A stretch of DNA of 64,000 nucleotides from Leminorella grimontii ATCC 33999 = DSM 5078. Its GTDB lineage: Bacteria; Pseudomonadota; Gammaproteobacteria; Enterobacterales; Enterobacteriaceae. The DNA is taken from NCBI RefSeq assembly GCF_000439085.1, contig NZ_AUUA01000001.1, positions 372,001-436,000 on the forward strand, read 5' to 3'. Below the pieces are notes generated by a model that worked only from the letters and a program-made list of their open reading frames with translations, ran no database searches and was not told where the DNA came from. Below, piece by piece: positions 35,774 through 43,312 of this stretch (positions within the stretch are counted from its first letter, which is position 1; every line of letters starts with the position of its first letter). The position numbers and the translations under genes were made by a program.

Positions 35774-36685
35774 ATGATAAGCAGCGACGATCTGCGCTTT
35801 GTGCGGGAGTTGTCCTCACATCCGAGCCTGGCCTCTGCGGCAAGATACCTGGGCGTATCGGCTGCGTCCGTTACGCTTCGGGTGAAGGCGCTAGAAAAAC
35901 GCTTGGGCGTTCAGCTTATTCAACGACCGGCGCGGGGGCTGCGTTTTAGTGAGGAAGGGCGGCTGCTGCTGGAGCGTGCAGGCAGAATACTGGACGACAT
36001 GGATGAGCTTCAGGCATTGTTGGACGACCGTTCGCAGAAAGTGTGCGGCACGCTGCGCGTGCTGGCGCCCCTGGGCTTTGGCAACCGCTACGTGGCGCCC
36101 CTGCTGGGTGAATTTAGCTGTATGCATTCGGAGCTCCGCATTGAGCTTTCACTTTCCGACGCGCCGGACTGGTCGACGGCGCAGGATTGGGACATCGTTA
36201 TCTATATCGGTGAGCTGAGAGACTCTTCGCTTAAGCGCGTTTTGCTTGCTAGAAACGCGCGCTACCTGTGCGCGTCGCCGGAATATATCGCCCGTATGGG
36301 CATGCCGCTTTCGCCGGACGATCTTCATCACCATCACTGTATTGCATTAAGAGAAAACAGCGAAGACGTTACGCAGTGGCGTTTTGCCGATCCCGCTACG
36401 GGAAACCGGGTAGCCAAACGCATTCACCCTCTGTTAGCGAGCAACGACGGGCAGGCGGTTAAACAATGGGGACTTTTGGGAAACGGCATCATCATGCGCT
36501 CCGAGTGGGACGTGGCGCCGCAGATAAAAGAGGGAACGCTGATAAGAGTGCTTGCAGATTATGCCTTGCCGGATGCGGACATCGTCGCGCTGGTGGCGGG
36601 GGAACAGCGGCGCAGTTCGCCTAAAGTCGACGGTTTCATCTCCCTGTTAAAAGAAAGGCTTTCCGATCGCCCATGGCGAAAATGA
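35774..36685 (+). CDS. LysR-family transcriptional regulator
   Basis: 303 residues. N-terminal winged helix-turn-helix (LRFVRELSSHPSLASAARYLGVSAASVTLRVKALEKRLGV in content, residues 7-45), then a LysR substrate-binding domain (GTLRVLAPLGFGNRYVAPLLGEF...). Divergent from the aldolase-like gene with 91 bases between, containing one strong inverted repeat. It most likely senses the substrate of that enzyme. Effector unknown. Confidence 0.9.
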   Translation: MISSDDLRFVRELSSHPSLASAARYLGVSAASVTLRVKALEKRLGVQLIQRPARGLRFSEEGRLLLERAGRILDDMDELQALLDDRSQKVCGTLRVLAPLGFGNRYVAPLLGEFSCMHSELRIELSLSDAPDWSTAQDWDIVIYIGELRDSSLKRVLLARNARYLCASPEYIARMGMPLSPDDLHHHHCIALRENSEDVTQWRFADPATGNRVAKRIHPLLASNDGQAVKQWGLLGNGIIMRSEWDVAPQIKEGTLIRVLADYALPDADIVALVAGEQRRSSPKVDGFISLLKERLSDRPWRK

Positions 36686-37115
36686 CGCTGCCTGACGATA
36701 ACGGGCGTTTAGGCATACGGTAAAAAAAAGCCCACGCGTAAAGCGAGGGCTATCACCTTGGTATAGCTGTCAATTTATTATTATAAACGCAGAGATAGAA
36801 TTAACGCTGCTGAATTTAAAGTGTCACAGGTCCCGGTTAGCGACAAATTAATAATAGTGATGGATTGGCGTTTTCATTAAGCGAGGCTTAAGTGCAGTAG
36901 ATAACAGGAAGAAACGCCTTTTCTTTAGCATCATGGCTCGCTATGCAACGTATATCCAGATGAATGTGAGGACGTTGCAGAAACGATATAGCAAATTTTT
37001 TTCATTGCCGATTCGGTTAGCCGGTTCACAAAAAAATTTCCGTAGAGTGAATATAGTTAAAAGGTATCTTTTTACATTTGAAATAGGGTCATGTATCAAT
37101 AGAGGAGAGTGCGCT
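36686..37115. other. Intergenic region with minus-strand terminator; possible small RNA
   Basis: No plausible protein gene. At 36722-36751 a hairpin (AGCCC.CGC / GCG.GGGCT) is followed on the minus strand by T8, a good intrinsic terminator, yet no minus-strand gene lies upstream of it before the plus-strand usp gene. This suggests a short minus-strand transcript starting somewhere in 36760-36920. The plus-strand frame from 36933 into usp is not believed; the usp start is at 37116. Confidence 0.35.
36722..36751 (-). terminator. Orphan intrinsic terminator on the minus strand
   Basis: Stem AGCCCTCGC/GCGTGGGCT with one internal mismatch and a TTTAC loop, then T8. It is oriented away from the lysR gene and has no annotated minus-strand gene feeding it. 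Confidence 0.65.
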
Positions 37116-37544
37116 ATGTACCGGTCTATTTTAGTCCCTGTGGATATTCTGGAAGAAGAACTTACCAACAACGCCATTAAGCACGCGGTTTATCTGGCGA
37201 AGCTGACGGGAGGCAAAATCCACCTGCTCCACGTTTTGCCTATTTCAACGGCCATTATTAACTCCTATGCGCTTGGATACCTGGAATTTAAGGACAAGGC
37301 GTCAATTAAGGCCGAAGAAGAGCTGAAAAAGCTGGCCGATTCGATAGACCTGCCCCGGGAGTCCGTCTCTTATTCTTTAGCCTTTGGTTCGCCAAGGGAT
37401 GAGATAGCCGTTACCTGTTCAGAGGTTTCGGCTGACCTAATCGTCATTGGTTCAAGACGGCCGAACATCACGACTCACCTGTTAGGATCCAACGCTTCAG
37501 GCATCGTTCGTTACGCGACGACGTCGGTGTTGATTGTGAGATAG
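37116..37544 (+). CDS. Universal stress protein, UspF type
   Basis: 142 residues from the ATG at 37116, preceded by AGGAGAG at 7 bases; the frame is open further upstream but without support. Begins MYRSILVPVDI and ends with the ATP-binding G-2X-G-9X-G(S/T) like run IGSRRPNITTHLLGSNASGIVRYATTSVLIVR in content. It is close to E. coli UspF in its HRPDITTYLLGSNA-like segment. Stress-related nucleotide-binding protein, cytoplasmic, precise role unknown. Confidence 0.88.
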   Translation: MYRSILVPVDILEEELTNNAIKHAVYLAKLTGGKIHLLHVLPISTAIINSYALGYLEFKDKASIKAEEELKKLADSIDLPRESVSYSLAFGSPRDEIAVTCSEVSADLIVIGSRRPNITTHLLGSNASGIVRYATTSVLIVR

Positions 37545-37559
37545 TTTCTGGGATAGAGA

Positions 37560-37588
37560 AATAAAGCCACTTCTGTGGCTTTATTTTT
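37560..37588. terminator. Bidirectional terminator between usp and a small minus-strand gene
   Basis: AATAAAGCCAC and GTGGCTTTATT pair around TTC, with T runs on the plus strand and TTTATTTC on the minus strand. It serves usp (stop at 37544) and the 36-codon gene ending at 37581. Confidence 0.8.
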
Positions 37589-37691
37589 TAGTCTTTTCAA
37601 CCCCTTCGCCGGGAATATCATAGAAGGCAGGCCTTGATAGCGCATTAACCAGCCGATTCAGGCGGGAAAATAGGTTTTGTATTGTCTTCAT
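37581..37691 (-). CDS. Small protein of 36 residues, unknown
   Basis: ATG at 37691 with GAGG 8 bases upstream; the TAA at 37581 lies inside the shared terminator. The peptide is amphipathic and basic at first (KTIQNLFSRLNRLVNALSR), then PAFYDIPGEG. There is no membrane helix. Two CRP/FNR-type dyads lie in the 90 bases upstream. Ribosome site, terminator and regulatory dyads together argue for a real gene. I recognise no family. Confidence 0.55.
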   Translation of the reverse strand: MKTIQNLFSRLNRLVNALSRPAFYDIPGEGVEKTKK

Positions 37692-38002
37692 CACGCATTC
37701 CTCTCTATATCATGTGATGAAAATCACTTATTACAGTGTATGTTTCATTAATTAATTTATTAAACGTGATTTTAATCACGCGAATGCCGTCAGCAAAGTG
37801 GAGGCCGGGAAAAGCCTTTTTAGATGGCGTATAGAGAAATTAACGAAAGTGGATAAGAAAGCGTACAAAAGGAAGAGGGGTATTTCTACGTACAGAAAAA
37901 AACGCAATGAAAAATAGAGTTAATACGCTTACCGGTATTGACTAATTGGCGCCGTCAGATAATGATTCCACCTAATTTCTTTATTAATCAGGGATGAAGC
38001 TC
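37692..38002. promoter_or_regulatory. Intergenic region with two CRP/FNR-type dyads
   Basis: Site A, 37713-37728, TGTGA-N6-TCACT (9 of 10 for CRP). Site B, 37765-37780, CGTGAT-TTTA-ATCACG, a perfect dyad. The centres are 52 bases apart, about five helical turns. They flank a possible minus-strand -10 (TACACT) ahead of the 36-codon gene; the plus-strand gene at 38003 is over 220 bases away. Nothing else seen. Confidence 0.45.
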
Positions 38003-38395
38003 ATGTTTAAAAATACGCTTTTACTGTGCGCCGGGCTATTTATCAGCGGAGCGGCCTTTGCCGCCAACAGCGGCTATGTCGAGGCTTGCGCGGATATGCA
38101 GCAACAGGCGAACTCGAAAATTACGCGCAGCCAGGCCGTGAAAGTCTGTCAGTGTATTGAATCTCGCCATGAGAAAGACGTTGAAAAGATTCAGTCGATG
38201 GACAACCCAACCCAGGCGAAAGTCCAGAAAGTGATGACCGATACGGCTAATTACTGTATTAAAAAGGCGGGTATCTCCGCCAGCGGCAGTAAAGCGGGAA
38301 GCGCGTCGACCAATGGAAGCAGCCAGTCTGAAGGCAGCACTATGCCCAAAACGGGGTCAAAGGTTGGTGGAATTACTATCCGCGGCATACGTTAA
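38003..38395 (+). CDS. Small exported protein, unknown
   Basis: 130 residues from the second ATG (38003), for which AGGG is well placed; an ATG at 37994 abuts the AGGG. A Sec signal peptide ends at AFA. The mature part has four cysteines (EACADM, KVCQCIES, NYCIKKAG) that could form disulfides, then a Ser/Gly-rich tail. I recognise no family. It appears monocistronic, with the terminator at 38480-38514 beyond it. Confidence 0.7.
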   Translation: MFKNTLLLCAGLFISGAAFAANSGYVEACADMQQQANSKITRSQAVKVCQCIESRHEKDVEKIQSMDNPTQAKVQKVMTDTANYCIKKAGISASGSKAGSASTNGSSQSEGSTMPKTGSKVGGITIRGIR

Positions 38396-38479
38396 TCCGT
38401 TGAGCGGATTTCAGACGGAAAAAGAGACGCAGAGCAGTCGGAAGTCAACGGGTAAATAAAAAGTAAGAATCGAGAAAAC

Positions 38480-38514
38480 AAAAAAGAGGGCGTGGATAAA
38501 TCTACGCCCTCTTT
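38480..38514. terminator. Terminator between exported protein and MFS genes
   Basis: AAAGAGGGCGT and ACGCCCTCTTT form a long stem; A6 on the left gives T6 on the minus strand, so it mainly terminates the nucleoside operon. Confidence 0.85.
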
Positions 38515-38540
38515 GCGTAATAACCAATATGTTGGGCCGC

Positions 38541-39953
38541 TTAAGATTTCACCTCTGCGTCGACCGGCCTTGGTATCAGGCAAGAGCTCAGCAGGGCCAG
38601 AACGGTGATGCCCAAGCCAACCAGAATGCCGTTGAAATAGCCTTCAGGCGTTGAGCCTCCCGTCGGCGTCGTCATGATTTGAACGGCGGGCAGCAGGGCG
38701 AAGCTCAGGCCTGCGCCTAGGTTAAACGCGCCGGCGTTCATACCGGGTAGGAACCCAGGGTTATCCTTAGGCGACAGCACGATGCCGAGTCCGTTAAGCA
38801 TAATGTTGGCAACGCCCGCGTAGCTAACGCCTATCAGCAAGACGGCGGCGATAAGCCAAGGCAGCGAGTTAAGCCCCATCAGCATCATCAAGCCTAGGGA
38901 AATAAGGCTGCCTATGAGTCCGAGGCGTAAAACGCGGTTATAGCCCAGCGTAGGCGCAAGTCGACCTGAGAAGGGGCCAACCAGCCAACCGATAAGCGCA
39001 TAGGGCGTTAAGAATGCGAGCGCCGCGGTATCCGCGCCCATGCCGAAACCAACGGCCTGATTTTGGGCAAACGACATCACCAGCCCGTTAACAACGGCAA
39101 AAATACCGGTCATGGTCAGCGTAGTGGTCAGCAATAACGCCCAGGTGCTGCGCTGCTTCAAATAGTAGGTAGTGACCAGCGGCTGCGGGCTGCGCTTTTC
39201 TACCTGCCAGAACGCAATGAACATGGCGATAGAAAAGGCGGCTAAGCCGAATACCAGCGGCCAGTTTACAGCGGCCAGATTACCGGCCTGTCCGAGCGCA
39301 ATCAGCATGGCCGCCAGAGACAGAACGAGCAGAATAACGCCCGGCCAGTCCATTTTGACGCCTTCGGAAGGTTTTGACTCCGGCGCCCACTTCATCACCA
39401 TCAGAGTAGCTATCGCCGCAATGACGGTAATGGTCCAGAATACGGAGCGAAAGCCGAAGTTAGCGGCTAAAAGCCCGCCGGCAATGGCGTCGATTCCCGC
39501 GATGCCGCCGTTTACGGCGGTGACTATCCCCATCAGCGTGCCGTAGGTTTTTGCGTCGGAAATCTCGTGGCGCAGCATCAATAGACACAGGGGGACCACC
39601 GGTCCGGAAACGCCCTGTATAACGCGAGCGATATACAAAACGGTGATGTTGGGCGCCAGCGCGGCCAGTACGGTTCCTACTGTCATGATGGCGAGCATCC
39701 AGCTCAGCACCTTTTTACGCCCTTTGATATCGCTCAGGCGGGGTAAAAATAGAGAGAACAGCGCCGCCGCGGTAAAAAATGCGGTTTGCGACAGGGAGAC
39801 GGCGGCTTCGTCGGTGTGCAGCTCTTCCGCGATAGTGACCAACACCGGGCCAAGCATGCTGGCGTTAAGCTGGAATGCCACACAGGCGGCCAGCAGTGCG
39901 GTCATCAGGACCGACGCGCTGACCTTTGTTCCTGAAGACGGGGCTGCGGTCAT
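38541..39953 (-). CDS. MFS transporter, probable nucleoside uptake
   Basis: 470 residues, twelve to fourteen hydrophobic segments, DHA-type signature (GPVLVTIAEEL, RLSDIKGRKKVL, RVIQGVSGPVVPLCL). Inner-membrane carrier. The start overlaps the stop of the nucleoside hydrolase gene (ATGA), so the two are co-translated, which makes nucleosides the likely cargo; drug efflux cannot be excluded by sequence alone. Confidence 0.82.
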   Translation of the reverse strand: MTAAPSSGTKVSASVLMTALLAACVAFQLNASMLGPVLVTIAEELHTDEAAVSLSQTAFFTAAALFSLFLPRLSDIKGRKKVLSWMLAIMTVGTVLAALAPNITVLYIARVIQGVSGPVVPLCLLMLRHEISDAKTYGTLMGIVTAVNGGIAGIDAIAGGLLAANFGFRSVFWTITVIAAIATLMVMKWAPESKPSEGVKMDWPGVILLVLSLAAMLIALGQAGNLAAVNWPLVFGLAAFSIAMFIAFWQVEKRSPQPLVTTYYLKQRSTWALLLTTTLTMTGIFAVVNGLVMSFAQNQAVGFGMGADTAALAFLTPYALIGWLVGPFSGRLAPTLGYNRVLRLGLIGSLISLGLMMLMGLNSLPWLIAAVLLIGVSYAGVANIMLNGLGIVLSPKDNPGFLPGMNAGAFNLGAGLSFALLPAVQIMTTPTGGSTPEGYFNGILVGLGITVLALLSSCLIPRPVDAEVKS

Positions 39954-40897
39954 ACGCGTACCTCTCCGATGCGCTTAAGCGCGTCGACTACCATGTCCCA
40001 GAACTTCTCGTGATCGAGCTTGACCGCAACCTGCGTGTGGCAGTCGGCCGGGGCCGGAGCGCGGAAGTCGGCCACCGTCATGCCGAGCGTCAGCGTACCT
40101 GTCAGCTCAATGTCGACCGGGACTTTCTGTACGGTCATCACTGAAGGGTCGATAACGTAGGCGACGGCGCACGGATCGTGAACCGGCGGGTAGTCGAAGC
40201 CCTGGGCGTCTTTGTACATTTTGCCAAAGAATTCCAGCAGCTCCAGTACAAACTTGGCGGGCTGGGTGCCGACGGCCGTAATCTTCTCTACGACGTCCGG
40301 CGTTGCCAGAGCCTGGTGGGTCAGGTCCAGGCCGACCATCGTCAGCGGCCACTTTTCGTTGAAAACAATGTGGGCGGCTTCGGGGTCGATCTTGATGTTG
40401 AATTCCGCAACGGCGCTCCAGTTACCCACGTGGTAACCGCCGCCCATCAGCACGATTTCTTTTACGCGTTCAACGATACGGGGTTCCATGCGCGCCGCCA
40501 GAGCGATGTTGGTCAGCCCGGCGGTGGGAACGATGGTTACCGTTTTGGGCGGGTGAGACATGATGGTGTCGATAATCAGATCTACCGCATGGCGCTCATC
40601 GAGAGAAAGCGTCGGTTCCGGCAGCACTGGGCCGTCCAGGCCGGAATCGCCGTGAATGTCCGGTGCGGTTTCTACCTGACGCACCAGAGGGCGCGCCGCG
40701 CCGGCGGCAAAGGGAACGCCGGTGATATTAGCAATGCGGGCGACCGCCAGCGCGTTGCGGGTGACTTTCTCCAGCGTCTGGTTGCCGACGACGGTAGTCA
40801 CCGCTAACAGCTCGATGTCCGGATTGCCGTGGGCGAGAAGGAGAGCGATCGCATCGTCATGCCCGGGATCGCAGTCGAGAATAATCTTCTTGGTCAT
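39950..40897 (-). CDS. Ribonucleoside hydrolase
   Basis: 315 residues, IUNH family. The calcium-binding aspartate cluster DCDPGHDDAIALLLA starts at residue 8, with NALAVA, EPTLS and the later ALDLTH-like DLTHQALATPDV and VHDPCAVAYVIDP. It splits the N-glycosidic bond of ribonucleosides, releasing base and ribose. Base preference (pyrimidine or purine) is not decidable. Operon with a ribokinase-like fusion upstream and a transporter downstream. Confidence 0.9.
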   Translation of the reverse strand: MTKKIILDCDPGHDDAIALLLAHGNPDIELLAVTTVVGNQTLEKVTRNALAVARIANITGVPFAAGAARPLVRQVETAPDIHGDSGLDGPVLPEPTLSLDERHAVDLIIDTIMSHPPKTVTIVPTAGLTNIALAARMEPRIVERVKEIVLMGGGYHVGNWSAVAEFNIKIDPEAAHIVFNEKWPLTMVGLDLTHQALATPDVVEKITAVGTQPAKFVLELLEFFGKMYKDAQGFDYPPVHDPCAVAYVIDPSVMTVQKVPVDIELTGTLTLGMTVADFRAPAPADCHTQVAVKLDHEKFWDMVVDALKRIGEVRV

Positions 40898-40933
40898 TTT
40901 TTACACTCCCTTTAAGTTAAGGATGAAAAAGGC

Positions 40934-42160
40934 CTATTGGCGAACGGTTTGAGACAGGCGGTGTAAAACCTGCTCATGAGACGGCATATTTGCAGCGCCT
41001 TCCCGCTCCACCGCCAAAGAGGCGAAGGCGCAGGCGTAGGTCGCCGCCCAGCGGATGCTTTGCCCAGAGGCAACGGCCGCCGTCAGCGCGCCGGTGAACG
41101 CGTCGCCGGCGCCGGTCGTGTCTACGGCGACGGCGGGAAACGCGGAAACTTCATAAAAGCGCTGATTCTCATAAATCAGCGCACCCTGGTTGCCCATGGT
41201 GATAATAACGGTCTTTACTCCCTTGCCGGCAATTTCTTGCGCCGCTTTCTTGGCGCTCTTCCAATCGGTGACTTCGATGCCTGAAAGCAGCGAGGCTTCC
41301 GTTTCGTTGGGCGTAATGATGTCGACCAGAGAAAGATGCGGCAAAATTTCATGAGAATAGGGCGCCGGATTCACGATGATGCTGACGCCTAAGGCGCTGG
41401 CAATCTTCATAGCGTTAAGCGTAGCGTCAAAGTTGTTTTCCAACTGGACCAGCAGCACGTGAGACTGCGCCAGCCGTTCGTGTATCGCAATAATTTCGCT
41501 CTCGGTTATCGTCTGATTGGCCCCTGAGTGTATGGCTATCATGTTTTCGCCGTTTTGCTGGGAAACGTAGATGATGGCGTTACCGGTAGGGACGCTCTCT
41601 GACTGATAAAGCGTAAAGGAGTGAATATCGGATGCGGAAAGGTGCTCATAGGCTAACTGACTGAAGCGGTCTTTACCGACCTTGCAGACAAAGTGCACGT
41701 CGGCGCCGGCCTTGCTGGCCGCCAGCGCCTGATTGGCGCCTTTCCCGCCCGGCCCTAGTGCGCTGTCGACGGCCATAATGGATTCACCGCCTTTGGGAAA
41801 GCGCTCAACCTTCGCCACGATGTCGACGTTAAACGATCCTAAAATGCAGACTTTTCCACCGGTCAACTGACCCGTGCGTTCAACGCGCGCCGCGCGGGGC
41901 TTTTTCCGGTTAATTTTTCTTAACAGCGTCTCGATGTTTACGCTGTCGGACGAGCCGATAAGGTCGGACTGGAACGATTTGCGGACGATCTGTGCGCCGC
42001 CGTGACAGCGCTGAACCAGCCCTTGATTCGCCAGAGCGTTGAGATCGTGACGGATGGTTTCTTTAGAAAGAGAAAACAGGGCTGCCAGTTGATTCACCGT
42101 AGCCCGCTCGTTTTTATCAAGAAAAGCCAGAATGTGGGTTCTTCTTTCTTCTAAGAACAT
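40934..42160 (-). CDS. DeoR-type HTH fused to PfkB/ribokinase-family sugar kinase
   Basis: 408 residues from the ATG at 42160 (AGGGAGAG ahead). Residues 1-57 form a DeoR-type winged helix-turn-helix (FLEERRTHILAFLDK, ATVNQLAALFSLSKETIRHDLNAL, GLVQRCHGGA). After a basic linker a complete ribokinase-like domain follows: GSFNVDIV, GPGGKGANQALAASKAG, NETEASLLSG, and DTTGAGDAFTGAL with the catalytic aspartate. Both halves look intact. It would phosphorylate ribose released by the hydrolase and may regulate its own operon in response to the sugar or sugar phosphate. Confidence 0.88.
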   Translation of the reverse strand: MFLEERRTHILAFLDKNERATVNQLAALFSLSKETIRHDLNALANQGLVQRCHGGAQIVRKSFQSDLIGSSDSVNIETLLRKINRKKPRAARVERTGQLTGGKVCILGSFNVDIVAKVERFPKGGESIMAVDSALGPGGKGANQALAASKAGADVHFVCKVGKDRFSQLAYEHLSASDIHSFTLYQSESVPTGNAIIYVSQQNGENMIAIHSGANQTITESEIIAIHERLAQSHVLLVQLENNFDATLNAMKIASALGVSIIVNPAPYSHEILPHLSLVDIITPNETEASLLSGIEVTDWKSAKKAAQEIAGKGVKTVIITMGNQGALIYENQRFYEVSAFPAVAVDTTGAGDAFTGALTAAVASGQSIRWAATYACAFASLAVEREGAANMPSHEQVLHRLSQTVRQ

Positions 42161-42233
42161 CGCATCTCTCCCTTTTAGTATGGAGATCATAGTCAAGCAT
42201 CGAATAGTAAAGAGTGATAACAGTCATATGACC

Positions 42234-42268
42234 GGAATAGAATCGGAATTAAACGGAAGTAAACGGAA
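42234..42268. promoter_or_regulatory. Four phased GGAA repeats upstream of the HTH-kinase gene
   Basis: GGAA begins at 42234, 42245, 42255 and 42265, i.e. spacings of 11, 10 and 10 bases, most preceded by C and AAA. On the minus strand this reads as TTCCG direct repeats. Helically phased direct repeats 75-108 bases upstream of the start suit an operator for the DeoR-type domain. Confidence 0.45.
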
Positions 42269-42338
42269 AAAACAGGGATAAAAAGGAGGACAGAAAGAAC
42301 GCAGCGCTGACGGACCGCAACGCCGCGTGCGTTAGGCG

Positions 42339-42569
42339 TTATTTTTCACCGGGATTGTAGGGAAGCTTTCCCAATCGATAGGGGTTAGAGCGGAAAAATT
42401 CAACGCGCTCTTTAAAATAGTCTAACTGCGCCTTCGGGATGATGGCCTCGATGTCCCGGTAGTTGAACGGCATCCCGTAGCGTTCTTTATAGGCAATGCC
42501 TGATGCGTGCAGGTCGATGTCGACCTTTTCGCGATCTTCAGCGTTGAGATCGGCAAGGTTGTGGGTCAT
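42339..42569 (-). CDS. holE: DNA polymerase III theta subunit
   Basis: 76 residues, the same length as E. coli HolE, with the matching pattern NLA.L......KV..DL.A.G.A.KERY.MP and the closing LPY.P. Theta binds the epsilon proofreading subunit in the polymerase core. The protein diverges from E. coli in the middle. Monocistronic; a weak hairpin (AACGCC/GGCGTT, 42319-42340) overlaps its stop. Confidence 0.88.
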   Translation of the reverse strand: MTHNLADLNAEDREKVDIDLHASGIAYKERYGMPFNYRDIEAIIPKAQLDYFKERVEFFRSNPYRLGKLPYNPGEK

Positions 42570-43312
42570 GGTGGTTCCTCCGTTTTGAACGCAGTATATA
42601 ACAACGCAAAGGTGATTTCATTGCGTGGATTATCAGCCAGCTATTGCAAGGGGGAAACAGGAAGCGTGTTTAATAACCAAGGTGATAATCAGATTAATAG
42701 AAAAATACTGGAGGAAAAAAAACATTTTTTGTGCACGGTACTTCACCAATTTAAAGAAGAATATCGCAGGAAACGATCGAATGAGAAAGAAAATGTGGGA
42801 ATATTATTTTATCAATATAGATAAATATTGTTTTCTATAAAATAGAATCAATGGTTTTAATTTTTATCGGCTATCCATTCATGACTGTTTTTATTTTTCA
42901 ATATGCAGTGTACTAAAATGCAGGTGAGCAGTTTTTTTTCTTTATTTTTTATTGGTGAGGGCTATAGTTTTAAGGTTTTTATACAGTCTTTATATAAATA
43001 TTAAATAGCATTTGAAGTGTTTTCGCTCTAAGCTTTATTGCATGTTCGTTTTTTATTTTATCATATATTTCATATTGTTAATTAATTTTGGTGGAAAATT
43101 ACATCATTGTAAGTAAATTTTTAGATATTGGCTTAGTCCTTGTAAGGAAAATAATCGGTTAATATATGGGCATGTGATACCTTAATGTCTTTTTTAAAGT
43201 TATTAGATCATATGTTTTTTGTTCGTAGTTAATAAGTTTTATACACATATTGGCTTTGGTTTCTTATTAGCTAGCCAATATTTAAATTTTATGTACATAG
43301 GGATTGGAAGTG
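42570..43312. other. Long AT-rich intergenic region before the autotransporter
   Basis: About 740 bases, visibly far AT-richer than neighbouring genes. A GTG-initiated frame at 42625-42840 (71 codons) and an overlapping frame from 42507 are compatible with base composition and are not called. The 3' part must contain the autotransporter promoter. High AT suggests H-NS-type silencing or acquired DNA. Confidence 0.4.

Noticed and set aside
36933-37115. 61-residue N-terminal extension of the universal stress protein
   Set aside because: Usp proteins begin directly with the MYRSILVPVD-type strand, and AGGAGAG precedes the ATG at 37116.
42507-42840. Plus-strand frames overlapping holE and the AT-rich gap
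   Set aside because: One runs antisense to holE; the other (GTG at 42625) is Lys/Ile/Tyr-rich as expected from AT-rich sequence, with a poor ribosome site spacing.
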